Source of the DNA: Clostridia bacterium
Lineage (GTDB): Bacteria; Bacillota; Clostridia; Oscillospirales; QAKW01
Assembly (NCBI GenBank): GCA_017464525.1
Contig: JAFTZM010000026.1
Location: forward strand, 39,080 to 103,079
Length of the DNA: 64,000 nucleotides
Direction: 5' to 3'
In this document: positions 42,510-51,670 of the stretch, one piece after another
Numbering within the stretch: position 1 is the first letter of the stretch
Layout: each line of letters starts with the position of its first letter
Translations under genes and position numbers: made by a program
Notes under the pieces: generated by a model
Told to the model about the DNA's origin: nothing
The model's database searches: none
What the model saw: the letters and a program-made list of their open reading frames with translations, nothing else

Positions 42510-43907
42510 ATGAATTGTGATGTTTTGATTATCGGTGCCGGGCCTGCCGGGATCTTTACTGCGCTGGAAATGATCCGCAAGGGCAGCAAGCAGAAGATCG
42601 TCATCGTGGAAAAGGGCTTGCCGGTGGAAAAACGCCGCTGCCCCAAGGCGAAGACCAAGAAGTGCGTCAATTGCAAGCCTTATTGCCATATTACCACCGG
42701 CTTTTCCGGTGCCGGTGCTTTTTCCGACGGTAAGCTTTCCTTAAGCTCCGATGTGGGTGGAGATCTGCCCGATCTGATCGGGGAAGATCTGGCGCAGGAG
42801 ACCATCGATTATACCGATGGCATCTATCTGGAATTCGGCGCCGATACCCATGTGGAGGGGGTCAGCGACCCCGAGGCTGTGAAGGAGATCCGCCTCAGGG
42901 CCATCCAGGCCGGGCTGAAGCTGGTGGATTGCCCCATCCGCCATCTGGGTACCGAAAAGGCGCAGGATATCTACTACGCCATCGAGCAGTATCTGCAGGA
43001 GCACGGGGTGGAGATGTACTTTAACCGGGAGTGCACCAACCTGATCATCGAGGATCAGATCTGCAAGGGCGGTTATATCAGCGACGGAAAGACCACTGAG
43101 GAATTCTTCGCTGCCCATACCATTGTGGCAACCGGCCGACGGGGCGCCGAATGGCTGGAGCACCTCTGCACCGAGCATGAGATCGAGCATATGCCCGGTA
43201 CGGTGGATATCGGCGTCCGGGTGGAGGTACGCAATGAGATCATGGAAAAGGTCAATGAGGTTCTTTATGAATCCAAGCTGGTGGGCTATCCCCAGCCCTT
43301 TAAGAATAAGGTACGGACCTTCTGCCAGAATCCCGGCGGATTTGTAAGCCAGGAAAATTACGATAACGATCTGGCGGTGGTCAACGGCCATTCCTATAAG
43401 GAACTCAAAAGCAATAATACCAACCTGGCCATTCTGGTCTCCCATAACTTCAATGTCCCCTTCAATCAGCCCATTGCCTACGCCCAGAAGGTGGGCGAGC
43501 TTTCCAATATGCTGGCCAACGGCCACATTCTGGTGCAGCGCTTCGGGGATATTCTGGACGGCAAGCGTACCTGGGAGAAGGAACTGGCCCGCTCCAATCT
43601 GAAGCCCACCCTTCCCGATGCGGTGGCCGGGGATATTACCGCTGCCATCCCTTACCGGGCGATGATGAACATCATCAACTTTATTCAGGCGCTGGATCAT
43701 GTGGTTCCCGGCTTTGCATCCACCGAGACCCTGCTCTATTCCCCTGAACTTAAATTTTACAGTAACCGTGTGACCATGGATACCGATTTCAATACCAGCG
43801 TGAAGGGCCTCCATTGCTTGGGAGACTCCAGCGGCTGGACCCGGGGCCTGATGATGGCCTCGGTGATGGGTGTCCTGATGGGTAGAAAATTAGTGGAGGA
43901 ATTATGA
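42510..43907 (+). CDS. FAD-dependent oxidoreductase (COG2509 type)
   Basis: The 465-residue protein starts with the dinucleotide-binding fold DVLIIGAGPAGIFTALEM and VIVEKG near 32. A cysteine-rich segment CPKAKTKKCVNCKPYC near 44-59 is followed by GFSGAGAFSDGKLSL, diagnostic of this uncharacterised FAD-dehydrogenase family. GLHCLGDSSGWTRGLMMAS near the C-terminus contacts FAD. The reaction is not known. First gene of a four-gene operon. Confidence 0.85.
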   Translation: MNCDVLIIGAGPAGIFTALEMIRKGSKQKIVIVEKGLPVEKRRCPKAKTKKCVNCKPYCHITTGFSGAGAFSDGKLSLSSDVGGDLPDLIGEDLAQETIDYTDGIYLEFGADTHVEGVSDPEAVKEIRLRAIQAGLKLVDCPIRHLGTEKAQDIYYAIEQYLQEHGVEMYFNRECTNLIIEDQICKGGYISDGKTTEEFFAAHTIVATGRRGAEWLEHLCTEHEIEHMPGTVDIGVRVEVRNEIMEKVNEVLYESKLVGYPQPFKNKVRTFCQNPGGFVSQENYDNDLAVVNGHSYKELKSNNTNLAILVSHNFNVPFNQPIAYAQKVGELSNMLANGHILVQRFGDILDGKRTWEKELARSNLKPTLPDAVAGDITAAIPYRAMMNIINFIQALDHVVPGFASTETLLYSPELKFYSNRVTMDTDFNTSVKGLHCLGDSSGWTRGLMMASVMGVLMGRKLVEEL

Positions 43908-44569
43908 AAGAATTAACTGTTTCCGCATTGTACGATTTAAGCCATACCGCTGCCGCTCCCCTGCTGGAGCAGGTAGAATACCCCTGGCAGGCGCTGGGAA
44001 AGATCGGTAGCTTTATTCAGGAACTAGGCGCAGCCTTGCCCGCCGAGGAATATGACCATCCCGCCGAAACGGTGTGGATCCATAAGACTGCCAAGGTGGC
44101 ACCTACCGCCTTTTTGGGAGAGAATGTCATCATCGGCGCCGGGACCGAGGTGCGCCATTGCGCCTTTATCCGGGGCAACGCTCTGGTAGGTGAGGGCGCT
44201 GTGGTGGGCAATTCCACCGAGCTGAAAAATGTTATCCTCTTTGATGGGGTGCAGGTGCCCCACTATAACTATGTGGGGGATTCGGTGCTGGGCTATAAGT
44301 CCCATATGGGCGCCGGCTCCATCACCTCCAATGTGAAGAGCGATAAGACCCTTGTGGCGGTCAATGCCGGCGGTGAGCGGCTGGAGACCGGCTTGAAAAA
44401 GTTCGGAGCCATGCTGGGGGATCAGGTAGAGGTAGGCTGTGGCAGTGTCCTCAATCCCGGTACGGTTATCGGCAAAAACAGTAATGTTTACCCCCTCTCC
44501 TCCGTGCGGGGCTTCGTGCCCGCCGGTTCCATCTATAAAAAGCAGGGAGAGGTGGTGGAAAAAAGATGA
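43904..44569 (+). CDS. Left-handed beta-helix (hexapeptide repeat) transferase-like protein
   Basis: The 221 residues contain hexapeptide repeats from about 60 to 205 (TAFLGENVIIGAGTEVRH, NALVGEGAVVGNSTEL, LGDQVEVGCGSVLNPGTVIG). This resembles the C-terminal acyltransferase half of GlmU-type sugar-nucleotide enzymes, without a nucleotidyltransferase domain. ATGA overlaps on both sides. The acceptor is unknown; sugar acetylation is possible. Confidence 0.8.
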   Translation: MKELTVSALYDLSHTAAAPLLEQVEYPWQALGKIGSFIQELGAALPAEEYDHPAETVWIHKTAKVAPTAFLGENVIIGAGTEVRHCAFIRGNALVGEGAVVGNSTELKNVILFDGVQVPHYNYVGDSVLGYKSHMGAGSITSNVKSDKTLVAVNAGGERLETGLKKFGAMLGDQVEVGCGSVLNPGTVIGKNSNVYPLSSVRGFVPAGSIYKKQGEVVEKR

Positions 44570-45483
44570 AAAAGATCGATTTTCATGTCCATCACCACGG
44601 TGAGGTAACGGTGGAGCAGGCGGTGGAATATTTTCGTGATATGATGGAGCGCAAGGGCTATTGCGGCATCTGTGTCCAGAGCTTTCTGCACCATGCCGGC
44701 TCCTACTATCCGGATGCCAATCAATGGGCGATGGAGATCGCCAATGCTCTGCCCGGCTCCTATGCTTTTGCCGGGCTGGATCACAGCCGTGATTTTATCG
44801 AGCAGACCAAGGAATACATAGCCATGGGCTTCAAGGGTATCAAGCTGCTGGAGGGCAAGCCCAGCGAGTGGAGAAAAAACGGCTTTTCCTATGAGCATCC
44901 CCGTTTTGATGCATTTTTTGCCTACTGCGAAAAGGAAAAGATCCCTCTTATGATCCATAATAACGATCCGCTGATCAATTGGGATATCACCAAGGCCGAT
45001 GCCCGTGCCATTGAAAAGGGCTGGGTCTATGATGAGACCGTTCCCTCCCAGGAATGGTTCTTTGAGCAGCTGGAAAATGCCCTGCTGGCCCATCCCGGGC
45101 TGCGGGCGGCCATTGCCCATTTCGGGTTCTATTCCACCGATATTCCCCGGGCAGAGCGGCTGATGGAAGCCTGCCCTGATCTTTATATGGACATTACCCC
45201 CGCCATCTGCATCTATCCGGAGTTGTCCCGTACCCCCGAGGCAGCAGAGGCCTTCTTCCGGAAGTATCATACCCGCATCCTTTACGGTACCGATGCGGAT
45301 AGCGCCCTCACCGGCTTCGCCCGGGAGTATAACGACACTAAGGTGGAGATCATCACCCATTTTCTGGAGGGAGATGTTCCCAAGGATATCAAGGGGCGGT
45401 GGATCCATCCCATTCGGCTGGAGCAGGAGATGCTGGAAAATATCTACTATAACAACGCCATGCGCTTCATGGAGCTTAAATAA
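44566..45483 (+). CDS. Amidohydrolase-family TIM-barrel hydrolase
   Basis: A 305-residue amidohydrolase_2-like protein: IDFHVHHHG at residues 4-12 provides metal-binding histidines, then KGIKLLEGKPSEW near 90, PLMIHNNDP near 128, AIAHFGFYS near 183 and LYGTDADSAL near 242 with the conserved Asp. Such enzymes hydrolyse or decarboxylate small carboxylates or lactones. A sugar lactonase is conceivable next to GH2 but not shown. Confidence 0.82.
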   Translation: MKKIDFHVHHHGEVTVEQAVEYFRDMMERKGYCGICVQSFLHHAGSYYPDANQWAMEIANALPGSYAFAGLDHSRDFIEQTKEYIAMGFKGIKLLEGKPSEWRKNGFSYEHPRFDAFFAYCEKEKIPLMIHNNDPLINWDITKADARAIEKGWVYDETVPSQEWFFEQLENALLAHPGLRAAIAHFGFYSTDIPRAERLMEACPDLYMDITPAICIYPELSRTPEAAEAFFRKYHTRILYGTDADSALTGFAREYNDTKVEIITHFLEGDVPKDIKGRWIHPIRLEQEMLENIYYNNAMRFMELK

Positions 45484-48182
45484 TGGAAAAGCAGGTTTTA
45501 AACGGCAATTGGCTCATCGATTATCTTTTTGAAACCCCCTATAGCGGTGAGGCTGAGCCGGCAGTTACCGCCGATGCGGCCTCTGTTTCCGTACCCGGTT
45601 ATTGGGAGGATATGGGGGAGCTTTTCCGCTCTACCCCTCTTCACGCGAAGCTGAGATATAATCCGCTCTACACCCTCCAGCGGTACCCGCAGGCAGGCTA
45701 TGTGCCGGATATGGCGTTGGCCAACCCGGTGGGCTGCATGGTGTATCAGCGTTCCTTTTGGCTGAAAGAGGCTGCTTCGGCAGAGCTGTGGTTCGGCGGG
45801 GTGCAGAATACCGTTTCCGCCTGGATCAACGGCTGTTATCTGGGGCGGCATGAAGGCTATTCGGCCGCCTTTTCTCTGCCGGTTCCGGCAGAGGTGCTGG
45901 CAGCCGGGGAGAACCGTATTACCCTGGCCGTTTCCAACACCCGCCTGGCGGGTTATCAGGGGCGCCCCGTCTCCGGGCTGACCTCCCGGGCCGCCAATGA
46001 ATGTACCGGCGGGATCTATGGAGATGTGGAACTGCGGTTTTGCGAGGGGCTTCGGGATGTGTGGGTCACCACCGCCCGGGAGCTTGGCTCCTTTACCGTT
46101 CATACCCAAGGGGCAGAGGAACAGAAAAAAACTCTCACCCTTTTCGATGGGGACCGGTTGATCTTGAGGGGAGAAATTCCCGCAGGCTGTACCGAGACCG
46201 ATCTTTCCGCAGAGGGGCTGGAGCTTTGGTCTCCGGAGCACCCCAAGCGTTACCGGCTTCGGGTGGAGATCCCGGGTCAGCAATGGACACATTTCTTTGG
46301 CATCCGCCGGCTGGCAGCGGAGGGCACCCGGCTGTACCTGAACGGAAAGCCCTATTATTTCCGGGGCAGCTGCGAGCATTGCTACCATCCCATCACGGTG
46401 CATCCCACCCGTAGCAAGGCCTATTACCGGCAGGTCATCAAAACGTTGAAGTCGCTGGGCTTCAATTCCATCCGTTTTCACACCTATATTCCTATGGTGG
46501 AATATATGGAGGCGGCAGATGAGCTGGGAATGTTGCTGGAGCTGGAGACCCCCAATAATACCACCCTGGCCGAATGGCAGGAGATCCTGCGGATGGCCCG
46601 GCATTATACCTCGCCGGTACTGTACTCCTCCGGCAATGAAATGACTATTGATGAGGACTATACCGCCCATCTGCGGGCCTGCGCCGAGCTGGTGCACCGG
46701 GAAACAGACAGCCTCTTTTCCCCTATGTCTGCCATGCGGGGCATCGAATACCGGCTGGATGGCTTTCCTACGGTGGAGGAGCCCTTTCGCTATAATCCCA
46801 CCGGCCTTGCGGCGCTGGGGGAATTCTGCGATGTCTATAACAGTTATTCGCTGGGTCTTACCAGCTATCATTCCGAGGAAGGGGAGCACCAGGTTCTGGA
46901 TGCCCGCAACGCCGTTTACGGCAAGCCGCTGCTTTCCCATGAGATCTGCATCAACGGCACCTACGCTGATCTTTCTCTGAAGGATCGCTACCGGGGCAGC
47001 CGTATCGGGGAAACGGAGCTTTTTACTTCGGTGGAGCGCCATCTTGCCGAAAAGGGGCTGCTGAGCCGGGCACCGCTCTACTACCGCAATTCCGCCGGCT
47101 GGCAGCGGCTGCTGCGCAAGCATTGCTTTGAAACGGTGCGCCGCTCCAAGGGCTTTGCCGGCTATGACTTTTTGGGAGATATCGATACCCATTGGCATAC
47201 CTTCGGCTATTGCGTGGGGATGATGAATGAATTTTATGAACTGAAACCGGGAGAAACGGTGGAGAATGTTCACCGCTATAATAGCGATACGGTTCTGCTG
47301 GCGGATCTGCCCCGCTGCCGGAATTTTACCGCTGGTGACCGGGTGGAGATTCCTCTTCTGGCGTCCCATTTTGGGGAGGCTCTATCCAAAGCAAGGCTGG
47401 AACTGCGCTTGGCCGGGGAGGATGAGATCTATCTGCGGCGTGCTGTTCGGGTGGATCTGCAGCCCGGGGAGATCACCGAGCTGATGACCCTTTCTTACCG
47501 CCTGCCTAAGGCGGAAAAGCCTCTGCGCCTTACCCTCACCGCCACCCTTTCTGGGGGCAATACCCATGCGGAAAACCAATGGGAACTTTATCTTTTCCCG
47601 GCAGTGAAGGAGCAGAAGCCCCGAGGCGTTACGGTACTGACCGAGGCTTCGGCCTCTGCCCTTGCGGCTTCGCTGAAGCAGGGCAAGCGGGTGGTGCTAC
47701 TGGGTGCCGGCCCCTTTGCGGGGCAGGCCACCTCCTTCCAGCTGGCCATTGCCGGGCGTACCGGCGGCCATCTGGCAACAGTCATCAACGATCATCCGCT
47801 GATGAACGGGCTGCCCCATGAGGGCTTTTGCGGCTGGCAGTTCCGGGAGATGCTGAACGGCGGCCGCTCGGTGATCCTGGAGGATGTGCCCTATGCGCCC
47901 ATCATCGAGATCGCCAATTCTTATAAAAATGCCCACCCGGAGGCGCTGCTCTTTGAGTATCGGGTGGGGAAGGGCCGGCTGCTGGTCTGCTCCTTGGATC
48001 TGAAGGAAAGCGATCCCGGCGCCCGCTGGCTGAAGGCGCAGCTGCTGGCTTACGCCGCCGGCGAGGATTTTCAGCCGGAATATGCTATTTCCTTCGCTGA
48101 CATGGAGGCTCTTTGCGGGGAAACCGAGGCAGAAGAAAACTGCAACGAGGCTATGAATAAAAATGATATTACAGCAAAATGA
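45483..48182 (+). CDS. GH2-family glycoside hydrolase
   Basis: The 899-residue enzyme has the GH2 order: sugar-binding jelly roll (residues ~1-190, YQRSFWLKEAASAELWFGGV), immunoglobulin-like domain, then a TIM barrel from about 280 (LYLNGKPYYFRGSCEHCY). The acid/base Glu is probably in YSSGNEMT near 384 and the nucleophile region in LLSHEICINGTY near 485. A C-terminal domain near 690-880 resembles a class I glutamine-amidotransferase-like/beta-galactosidase fold. No signal peptide. The ATG shares a base with the preceding stop (TAATG). Whether beta-galactosidase, beta-glucuronidase or other cannot be decided. Confidence 0.8.
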   Translation: MEKQVLNGNWLIDYLFETPYSGEAEPAVTADAASVSVPGYWEDMGELFRSTPLHAKLRYNPLYTLQRYPQAGYVPDMALANPVGCMVYQRSFWLKEAASAELWFGGVQNTVSAWINGCYLGRHEGYSAAFSLPVPAEVLAAGENRITLAVSNTRLAGYQGRPVSGLTSRAANECTGGIYGDVELRFCEGLRDVWVTTARELGSFTVHTQGAEEQKKTLTLFDGDRLILRGEIPAGCTETDLSAEGLELWSPEHPKRYRLRVEIPGQQWTHFFGIRRLAAEGTRLYLNGKPYYFRGSCEHCYHPITVHPTRSKAYYRQVIKTLKSLGFNSIRFHTYIPMVEYMEAADELGMLLELETPNNTTLAEWQEILRMARHYTSPVLYSSGNEMTIDEDYTAHLRACAELVHRETDSLFSPMSAMRGIEYRLDGFPTVEEPFRYNPTGLAALGEFCDVYNSYSLGLTSYHSEEGEHQVLDARNAVYGKPLLSHEICINGTYADLSLKDRYRGSRIGETELFTSVERHLAEKGLLSRAPLYYRNSAGWQRLLRKHCFETVRRSKGFAGYDFLGDIDTHWHTFGYCVGMMNEFYELKPGETVENVHRYNSDTVLLADLPRCRNFTAGDRVEIPLLASHFGEALSKARLELRLAGEDEIYLRRAVRVDLQPGEITELMTLSYRLPKAEKPLRLTLTATLSGGNTHAENQWELYLFPAVKEQKPRGVTVLTEASASALAASLKQGKRVVLLGAGPFAGQATSFQLAIAGRTGGHLATVINDHPLMNGLPHEGFCGWQFREMLNGGRSVILEDVPYAPIIEIANSYKNAHPEALLFEYRVGKGRLLVCSLDLKESDPGARWLKAQLLAYAAGEDFQPEYAISFADMEALCGETEAEENCNEAMNKNDITAK

Positions 48183-48207
48183 GAGTGGAAAATTCCACTC
48201 TCATTTT
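48176..48207. terminator. Bidirectional terminator between GH2 and glycyl radical enzyme genes
   Basis: AAAATGAGAGTGGAA and TTCCACTCTCATTTT form a perfect stem with a minimal loop, A/T-rich on both sides. It includes the last codons of the GH2 gene. Confidence 0.85.
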
Positions 48208-48208
48208 A

Positions 48209-50287
48209 TTATTTGGATAGTCTTGCAATAATATCGTTTTGCAGCTCGGGGGTGAGCCCGGTAAAGCGGGCGGAATAGCCTCCTACCCGTACGATCAGCC
48301 AGGGGTAGTCCTCCGGCTTTTTCTGGGCTTGGAGGAGCGTCTCCGCATCCGCAACATTGCCCTGGAAGATCTGCCCGCCTTGCTTGAAAAAGGCGGTGAA
48401 AAGGGCCTTGAGCACCTCCTCCGAGGCTTGGGAGGCTTCCATGTCCCACATGGTGGAGGCGCCGCCGGAAAAGACCTCAAAGGGCAGCGCGGTGCAGGAA
48501 TTGATGGCGGCGGTGATCCCTTTGGTCATAGAGGATACTTGGGGCGTCACTCCCTGCGCCACCGGCTTTCCGGCCAGGCGGCCGTCGGGAGAAGCCCCTA
48601 AAATACTGCCTGCTAAGGGGGCGTATTTGAAGCTCAGGATCACCGGCTTGCCGTTGCCGCCGTGAAGGTTGCGATAGGAGCGGTAGACCTCTGCGGTGTC
48701 CGCCGCCACCCGGGCGGCCATGGCATCTGCCTCCGGATGGTTCTGCCCGTACTTCGGGCAGGCAAGAAGTCTGCGGCGCAGGGGCTCATAGCCTTGGAAA
48801 TTTGCCTTCAGGGCGGAGAGTAATTCCTCTGCGGTGCAGAATTTTTCTTCAAAGACCGCCTTTTTGATGGCCATCAGGCTGTCTGCCACGTTGGGGATGC
48901 CTAAAATGGTGGCGCCGTAATCGAAGTAGCGGGCACCGCCGGCGTGCATATTCAGCCCTTTTTCCGGGCAATCGGCGATCATAGAGGAGATCAGATAGGC
49001 AGGGCGGTGGGCGGCGTTATAGCAGCTTACCTCGTCCTGGTATTGGAACTGCAAATGGCTCAACCGGCGGAATTCTGTTCGGAAGTGTTCGTAAAGGTCT
49101 TCAAAACTGCTGTATTTTTCCAAGGTTTTTGCATGAAAATTTGCGATTTTTTCACCGTTTTTTAAGCTGATCCCACCGGTGAGGGTGAGCTCCAGAAATT
49201 TGGGGAGGTTCTGAAAGCCCAGATAGAGGCAGTCGGCAGTCTTGCCCTGGATGCCGATCTCCATGCAGCCGCCGCAGAAATAATCGTCGGCATCAGCGGG
49301 GGAAACGCCGTTGCGGATGAGGGCCTTGGTGACGGTCTCGTCCCATAAAAGCTGGGCACGGTTGCCGCCCTGCCGCAGATATTTTGCCGCCAGATCGATG
49401 AAATCGGCGGGGGAGTCCTCCGCCAGCCGGACATAGACCGCCGGGTGGACGATATCGTATTTTATGACGGTCTCGATCATGAGGTAGGAGAGGGGATTTA
49501 CAGCGTTTTTGCCGCCCACCATCACCGTTTCCACCCAACCATCCCGGTGATATAACCGTTCATCAATGCGGATGAACAGCTCTTCAATGAGGGAGCGGGC
49601 ATCCTCTAAGGTGCAGACGCCTTTTTCCAGATCGGCCTTTAAATAGGGCCACAAATATTTGTCCAGCCGGCCGGGGCTGTTGCCGCCGTGGGGGTTTTCG
49701 CTCATCACCACGATGTGCTGCATCCAGAAGCTCTGGAGCGCCTCCCGGAAGGATTCGGCCGGGTGGCGGGGCACCTTGCGGCAGAGGGCGGCTTCTTCCC
49801 GGCGGCCCAGTTTTTCCAGCGCCTCAGCGTGGCGGTCGCTCCAGTTTTCCAGAGCGGTCAGCAGGATGCGGGCCCCTTGATGAAATTCGCCGGTACCGTT
49901 GCAGCGCTTTTTCAGCCCTTCGGTGCCCTGATGCAAAAGCGCATCCCAATTCCAGGCAATGTGCCCGGGGGCATTATATAGCACCAGCTGGTTTTCCAGC
50001 AGTTGGGGGTAGTTTTCTTTTTCCCAAAGCGGGGGCTTTGCCAACTCCGGGTTCAGCCTCTCCGGCTCTTTTTCGGCTTTATTGCTATGGTAGGTGCGTC
50101 CGATGAGGCGATCCTGGGGGTAGATATAGATCGCCTGGTTTTCCAATGCCTCCGCCATGGCATGGGCCAGCCGCTCCCAACGGGGCAGATTGGCGTATTT
50201 GCCTAAGGTCAGCCGGTGAAGGTCATATTTTAACGTGTTTTCCGGGGGATCCTTCGCCAGTTGGCGGGAAAATTCAAAATAGCTCAT
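48209..50287 (-). CDS. Glycyl radical enzyme (PFL/dehydratase-like), unassigned class
   Basis: A 692-residue glycyl radical enzyme. The C-terminal radical motif VRVGGYSARF is near 667, and the active-site cysteine loop DDYFCGGCMEIGIQG near 335-349 has the Cys-x-Glu arrangement typical of dehydratase/eliminase classes rather than PFL. Residues normally specific for choline, propanediol or isethionate enzymes are not recognisable, and at 692 residues it is shorter than most (~750-850). ATG 50287 has AAGGAGGT 7 bp upstream. No radical-SAM activase gene is adjacent. The reaction is unknown; oxygen sensitivity implies strict anaerobic use. Confidence 0.85.
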   Translation of the reverse strand: MSYFEFSRQLAKDPPENTLKYDLHRLTLGKYANLPRWERLAHAMAEALENQAIYIYPQDRLIGRTYHSNKAEKEPERLNPELAKPPLWEKENYPQLLENQLVLYNAPGHIAWNWDALLHQGTEGLKKRCNGTGEFHQGARILLTALENWSDRHAEALEKLGRREEAALCRKVPRHPAESFREALQSFWMQHIVVMSENPHGGNSPGRLDKYLWPYLKADLEKGVCTLEDARSLIEELFIRIDERLYHRDGWVETVMVGGKNAVNPLSYLMIETVIKYDIVHPAVYVRLAEDSPADFIDLAAKYLRQGGNRAQLLWDETVTKALIRNGVSPADADDYFCGGCMEIGIQGKTADCLYLGFQNLPKFLELTLTGGISLKNGEKIANFHAKTLEKYSSFEDLYEHFRTEFRRLSHLQFQYQDEVSCYNAAHRPAYLISSMIADCPEKGLNMHAGGARYFDYGATILGIPNVADSLMAIKKAVFEEKFCTAEELLSALKANFQGYEPLRRRLLACPKYGQNHPEADAMAARVAADTAEVYRSYRNLHGGNGKPVILSFKYAPLAGSILGASPDGRLAGKPVAQGVTPQVSSMTKGITAAINSCTALPFEVFSGGASTMWDMEASQASEEVLKALFTAFFKQGGQIFQGNVADAETLLQAQKKPEDYPWLIVRVGGYSARFTGLTPELQNDIIARLSK

Positions 50288-50309
50288 CCGGGCACCTCCT
50301 TTTGCTTGT

Positions 50310-50337
50310 ATTATAGCACGTAAGCGGAAAAAAGCAA
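50310..50337 (-). promoter_or_regulatory. Promoter of the glycyl radical enzyme gene
   Basis: On the minus strand TTGCTT (50337-50332), 16 bp spacer, TATAAT (50315-50310) with TGC upstream of the -10. Confidence 0.6.
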
Positions 50338-50356
50338 GGCTTTCGACCCCGAAAAC

Positions 50357-50390
50357 AGCAAAAACCGACCTGCGTAGGTCGGTTTTTGCT
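50357..50390 (-). terminator. Terminator after the DUF5131 gene
   Basis: AGCAAAAACCGACC, loop TGCGTA, GGTCGGTTTTTGCT: perfect 14 bp stem, isolating the DUF5131 gene from the glycyl radical enzyme promoter downstream. Confidence 0.85.
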
Positions 50391-50433
50391 TTATTTGGTT
50401 TCATGGTGATCATTCATCTCGCTTCAGATTTTT

Positions 50434-51165
50434 TCAGCAATATTGTTGCTCCAACTCATGCTGGATTTCTTCGGCACGTTGGATCTGGTCATTCAATTTC
50501 CATTTGCCGATGTTTTCGCCGTCCCGGAGGAACATGGAGCCGCATTGATGGAAATAGAATTCGATATTCCGTTCCTTGGCCTCCAGAAAGAGGTCTCTCA
50601 CCCATTCGTACAGAATGGGGCGGACTTCGTTTTTGGGGGACATCTCACCGCCCACATTGACGCATTTGATCAATCCGGTATCCAGATATTTCCCCAAGGA
50701 GATGGGGGCGATCAGGGGGGAGCAGAACACCTCCCGGTGCTTAACGGGTGCGGCAAGAAATGCTTCAAGACGTTTATCGGCCATCTCCTGATTTTCAATG
50801 GAGATGCTGATATGGACGTGCTCCCAACCGTCGCCCCAATCGGCAGGAACGCATTGTGCGATCCTTTCCGGCCGTTTGGTAGTGGTAACGAAAATGCAAT
50901 CCTTTCTGCGGCGGATAAAATCCCAGCAGCCGTCTCTCCACACATCCGCTTCTTCGATAAAAAAGTCGGAGGAGAAGCAGAGCTTTACGAGAGAACCGGG
51001 AGGACAATCTTTGTCTTTCAGCTCGTATGTTGTTTTTCCTTTTGCGATTATGGTGGTGTCACGGCCATACCGCCTGTCCATTTTGTAAACAAAACAGTTT
51101 TTACAGCCGGGGCTTACTTTTTTACAGCCGTGCCAGGGATTCCACAAACGGTCATTTCTGTTCAT
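50434..51165 (-). CDS. DUF5131 (phage Gp37/Gp68-like) family protein
   Basis: The 243-residue protein opens with LWNPWHGCKKVSPGCKNCF, the cysteine signature of the DUF5131/Gp37-Gp68 family, which suggests an Fe-S or radical-SAM-like core. TTTKRPERI near 95 and EMSPKNEVRPILYEWVRDL near 180 are also typical. Its role is unknown; homologues occur in phages and bacteria. ATG 51165 is used, with TTG 51180 as a possible alternative. It is a single gene with a consensus promoter overlapped by palindromes and its own terminator. Confidence 0.8.
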   Translation of the reverse strand: MNRNDRLWNPWHGCKKVSPGCKNCFVYKMDRRYGRDTTIIAKGKTTYELKDKDCPPGSLVKLCFSSDFFIEEADVWRDGCWDFIRRRKDCIFVTTTKRPERIAQCVPADWGDGWEHVHISISIENQEMADKRLEAFLAAPVKHREVFCSPLIAPISLGKYLDTGLIKCVNVGGEMSPKNEVRPILYEWVRDLFLEAKERNIEFYFHQCGSMFLRDGENIGKWKLNDQIQRAEEIQHELEQQYC

Positions 51166-51195
51166 ATTATAATTTCTCAATAAATTAATCTATCT

Positions 51196-51229
51196 GAACT
51201 ATTATAGTTCATCGACATGAACTTGTCAA
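51196..51229 (-). promoter_or_regulatory. Consensus promoter with overlapping palindromic operators
   Basis: On the minus strand TTGACA (51229-51224), 17 bp, TATAAT (51206-51201). Two palindromes sharing a half-site cover spacer and -10: GTTCATCGACATGAAC (51207-51222) and GAACTATTATAGTTC (51196-51210). The promoter would be very strong unless a dimeric repressor reads these GAAC/GTTC half-sites. Confidence 0.75.
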
Positions 51230-51233
51230 CATT

Positions 51234-51266
51234 AAAAAAGCGAGTCAAAAAATGACTCGCTTTTAA
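51234..51266 (-). terminator. Terminator of the plsC-FKBP-DUF523 operon
   Basis: AAAAGCGAGTCA, loop of T/A, TGACTCGCTTTT followed on the minus strand by six T. It includes the last bases of the DUF523 gene. Confidence 0.85.
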
Positions 51267-51670
51267 AGGTCGTCTTCGGTGATGACCTCCACGCCGCTTT
51301 GCAGGAGCAGGGCGGCGGTGATACCGTTGCCGGGGGTGAGGGTCCTGGAGAAGGTGCCGTCGTAGATCAGGCCGCAGCCGCAGGAGGGGCTTTTGGCCTT
51401 TAGAACGGCTTTTTGGATCCCCAGCAGCCGGCAGAGGCGCAGAGCCTCCTCGGCGCCCTTGCGGTATTGGGGGGTTACGTCGGTGCCCTCTGCATTGATC
51501 ACCCGGTCTCCCCGGATCTCGGCGGGAGGTCTCGGGGTGGGCAGGCCGCCCATACACTCGGGGCAGAAGGGGACAGCATCGGCGATCTCCAATGCTTTGG
51601 GGTGGGGCTTGGATGCACCGTCGTAACGGCAGGCCAGCCCCAGAAGGCAGCCGCTGACTAAGGTCTTCAT
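51263..51670 (-). CDS. DUF523 family protein (TudS-like desulfidase)
   Basis: The 135 residues begin LVSGCLLGLACRYDG and contain FCPECMGGLPTPRPPAEI near 36 and KAKSPSCGCGLIYDG near 92. These conserved cysteines bind an Fe-S cluster in characterised homologues such as the thiouracil desulfidase TudS. It overlaps the FKBP lipoprotein gene by ATGA. A role in sulfur removal from thiolated metabolites is inferred. Confidence 0.85.
   Translation of the reverse strand: MKTLVSGCLLGLACRYDGASKPHPKALEIADAVPFCPECMGGLPTPRPPAEIRGDRVINAEGTDVTPQYRKGAEEALRLCRLLGIQKAVLKAKSPSCGCGLIYDGTFSRTLTPGNGITAALLLQSGVEVITEDDL

Noticed and set aside
45498..47369. Long minus-strand open frame opposite GH2
   Set aside because: Same kind of shadow of a GC-biased gene; no recognisable motif.
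50434..51165. DUF5131 protein as activase of the adjacent glycyl radical enzyme
   Set aside because: It lacks the CxxxCxxC activase motif and ferredoxin-type domain, and terminator and promoter separate the genes.
51196..51222. Gram-positive LexA (SOS) box in the DUF5131 promoter
   Set aside because: The half-sites GAAC and GTTC are separated by 7 or 8 bp instead of 4 and in part in the opposite order.
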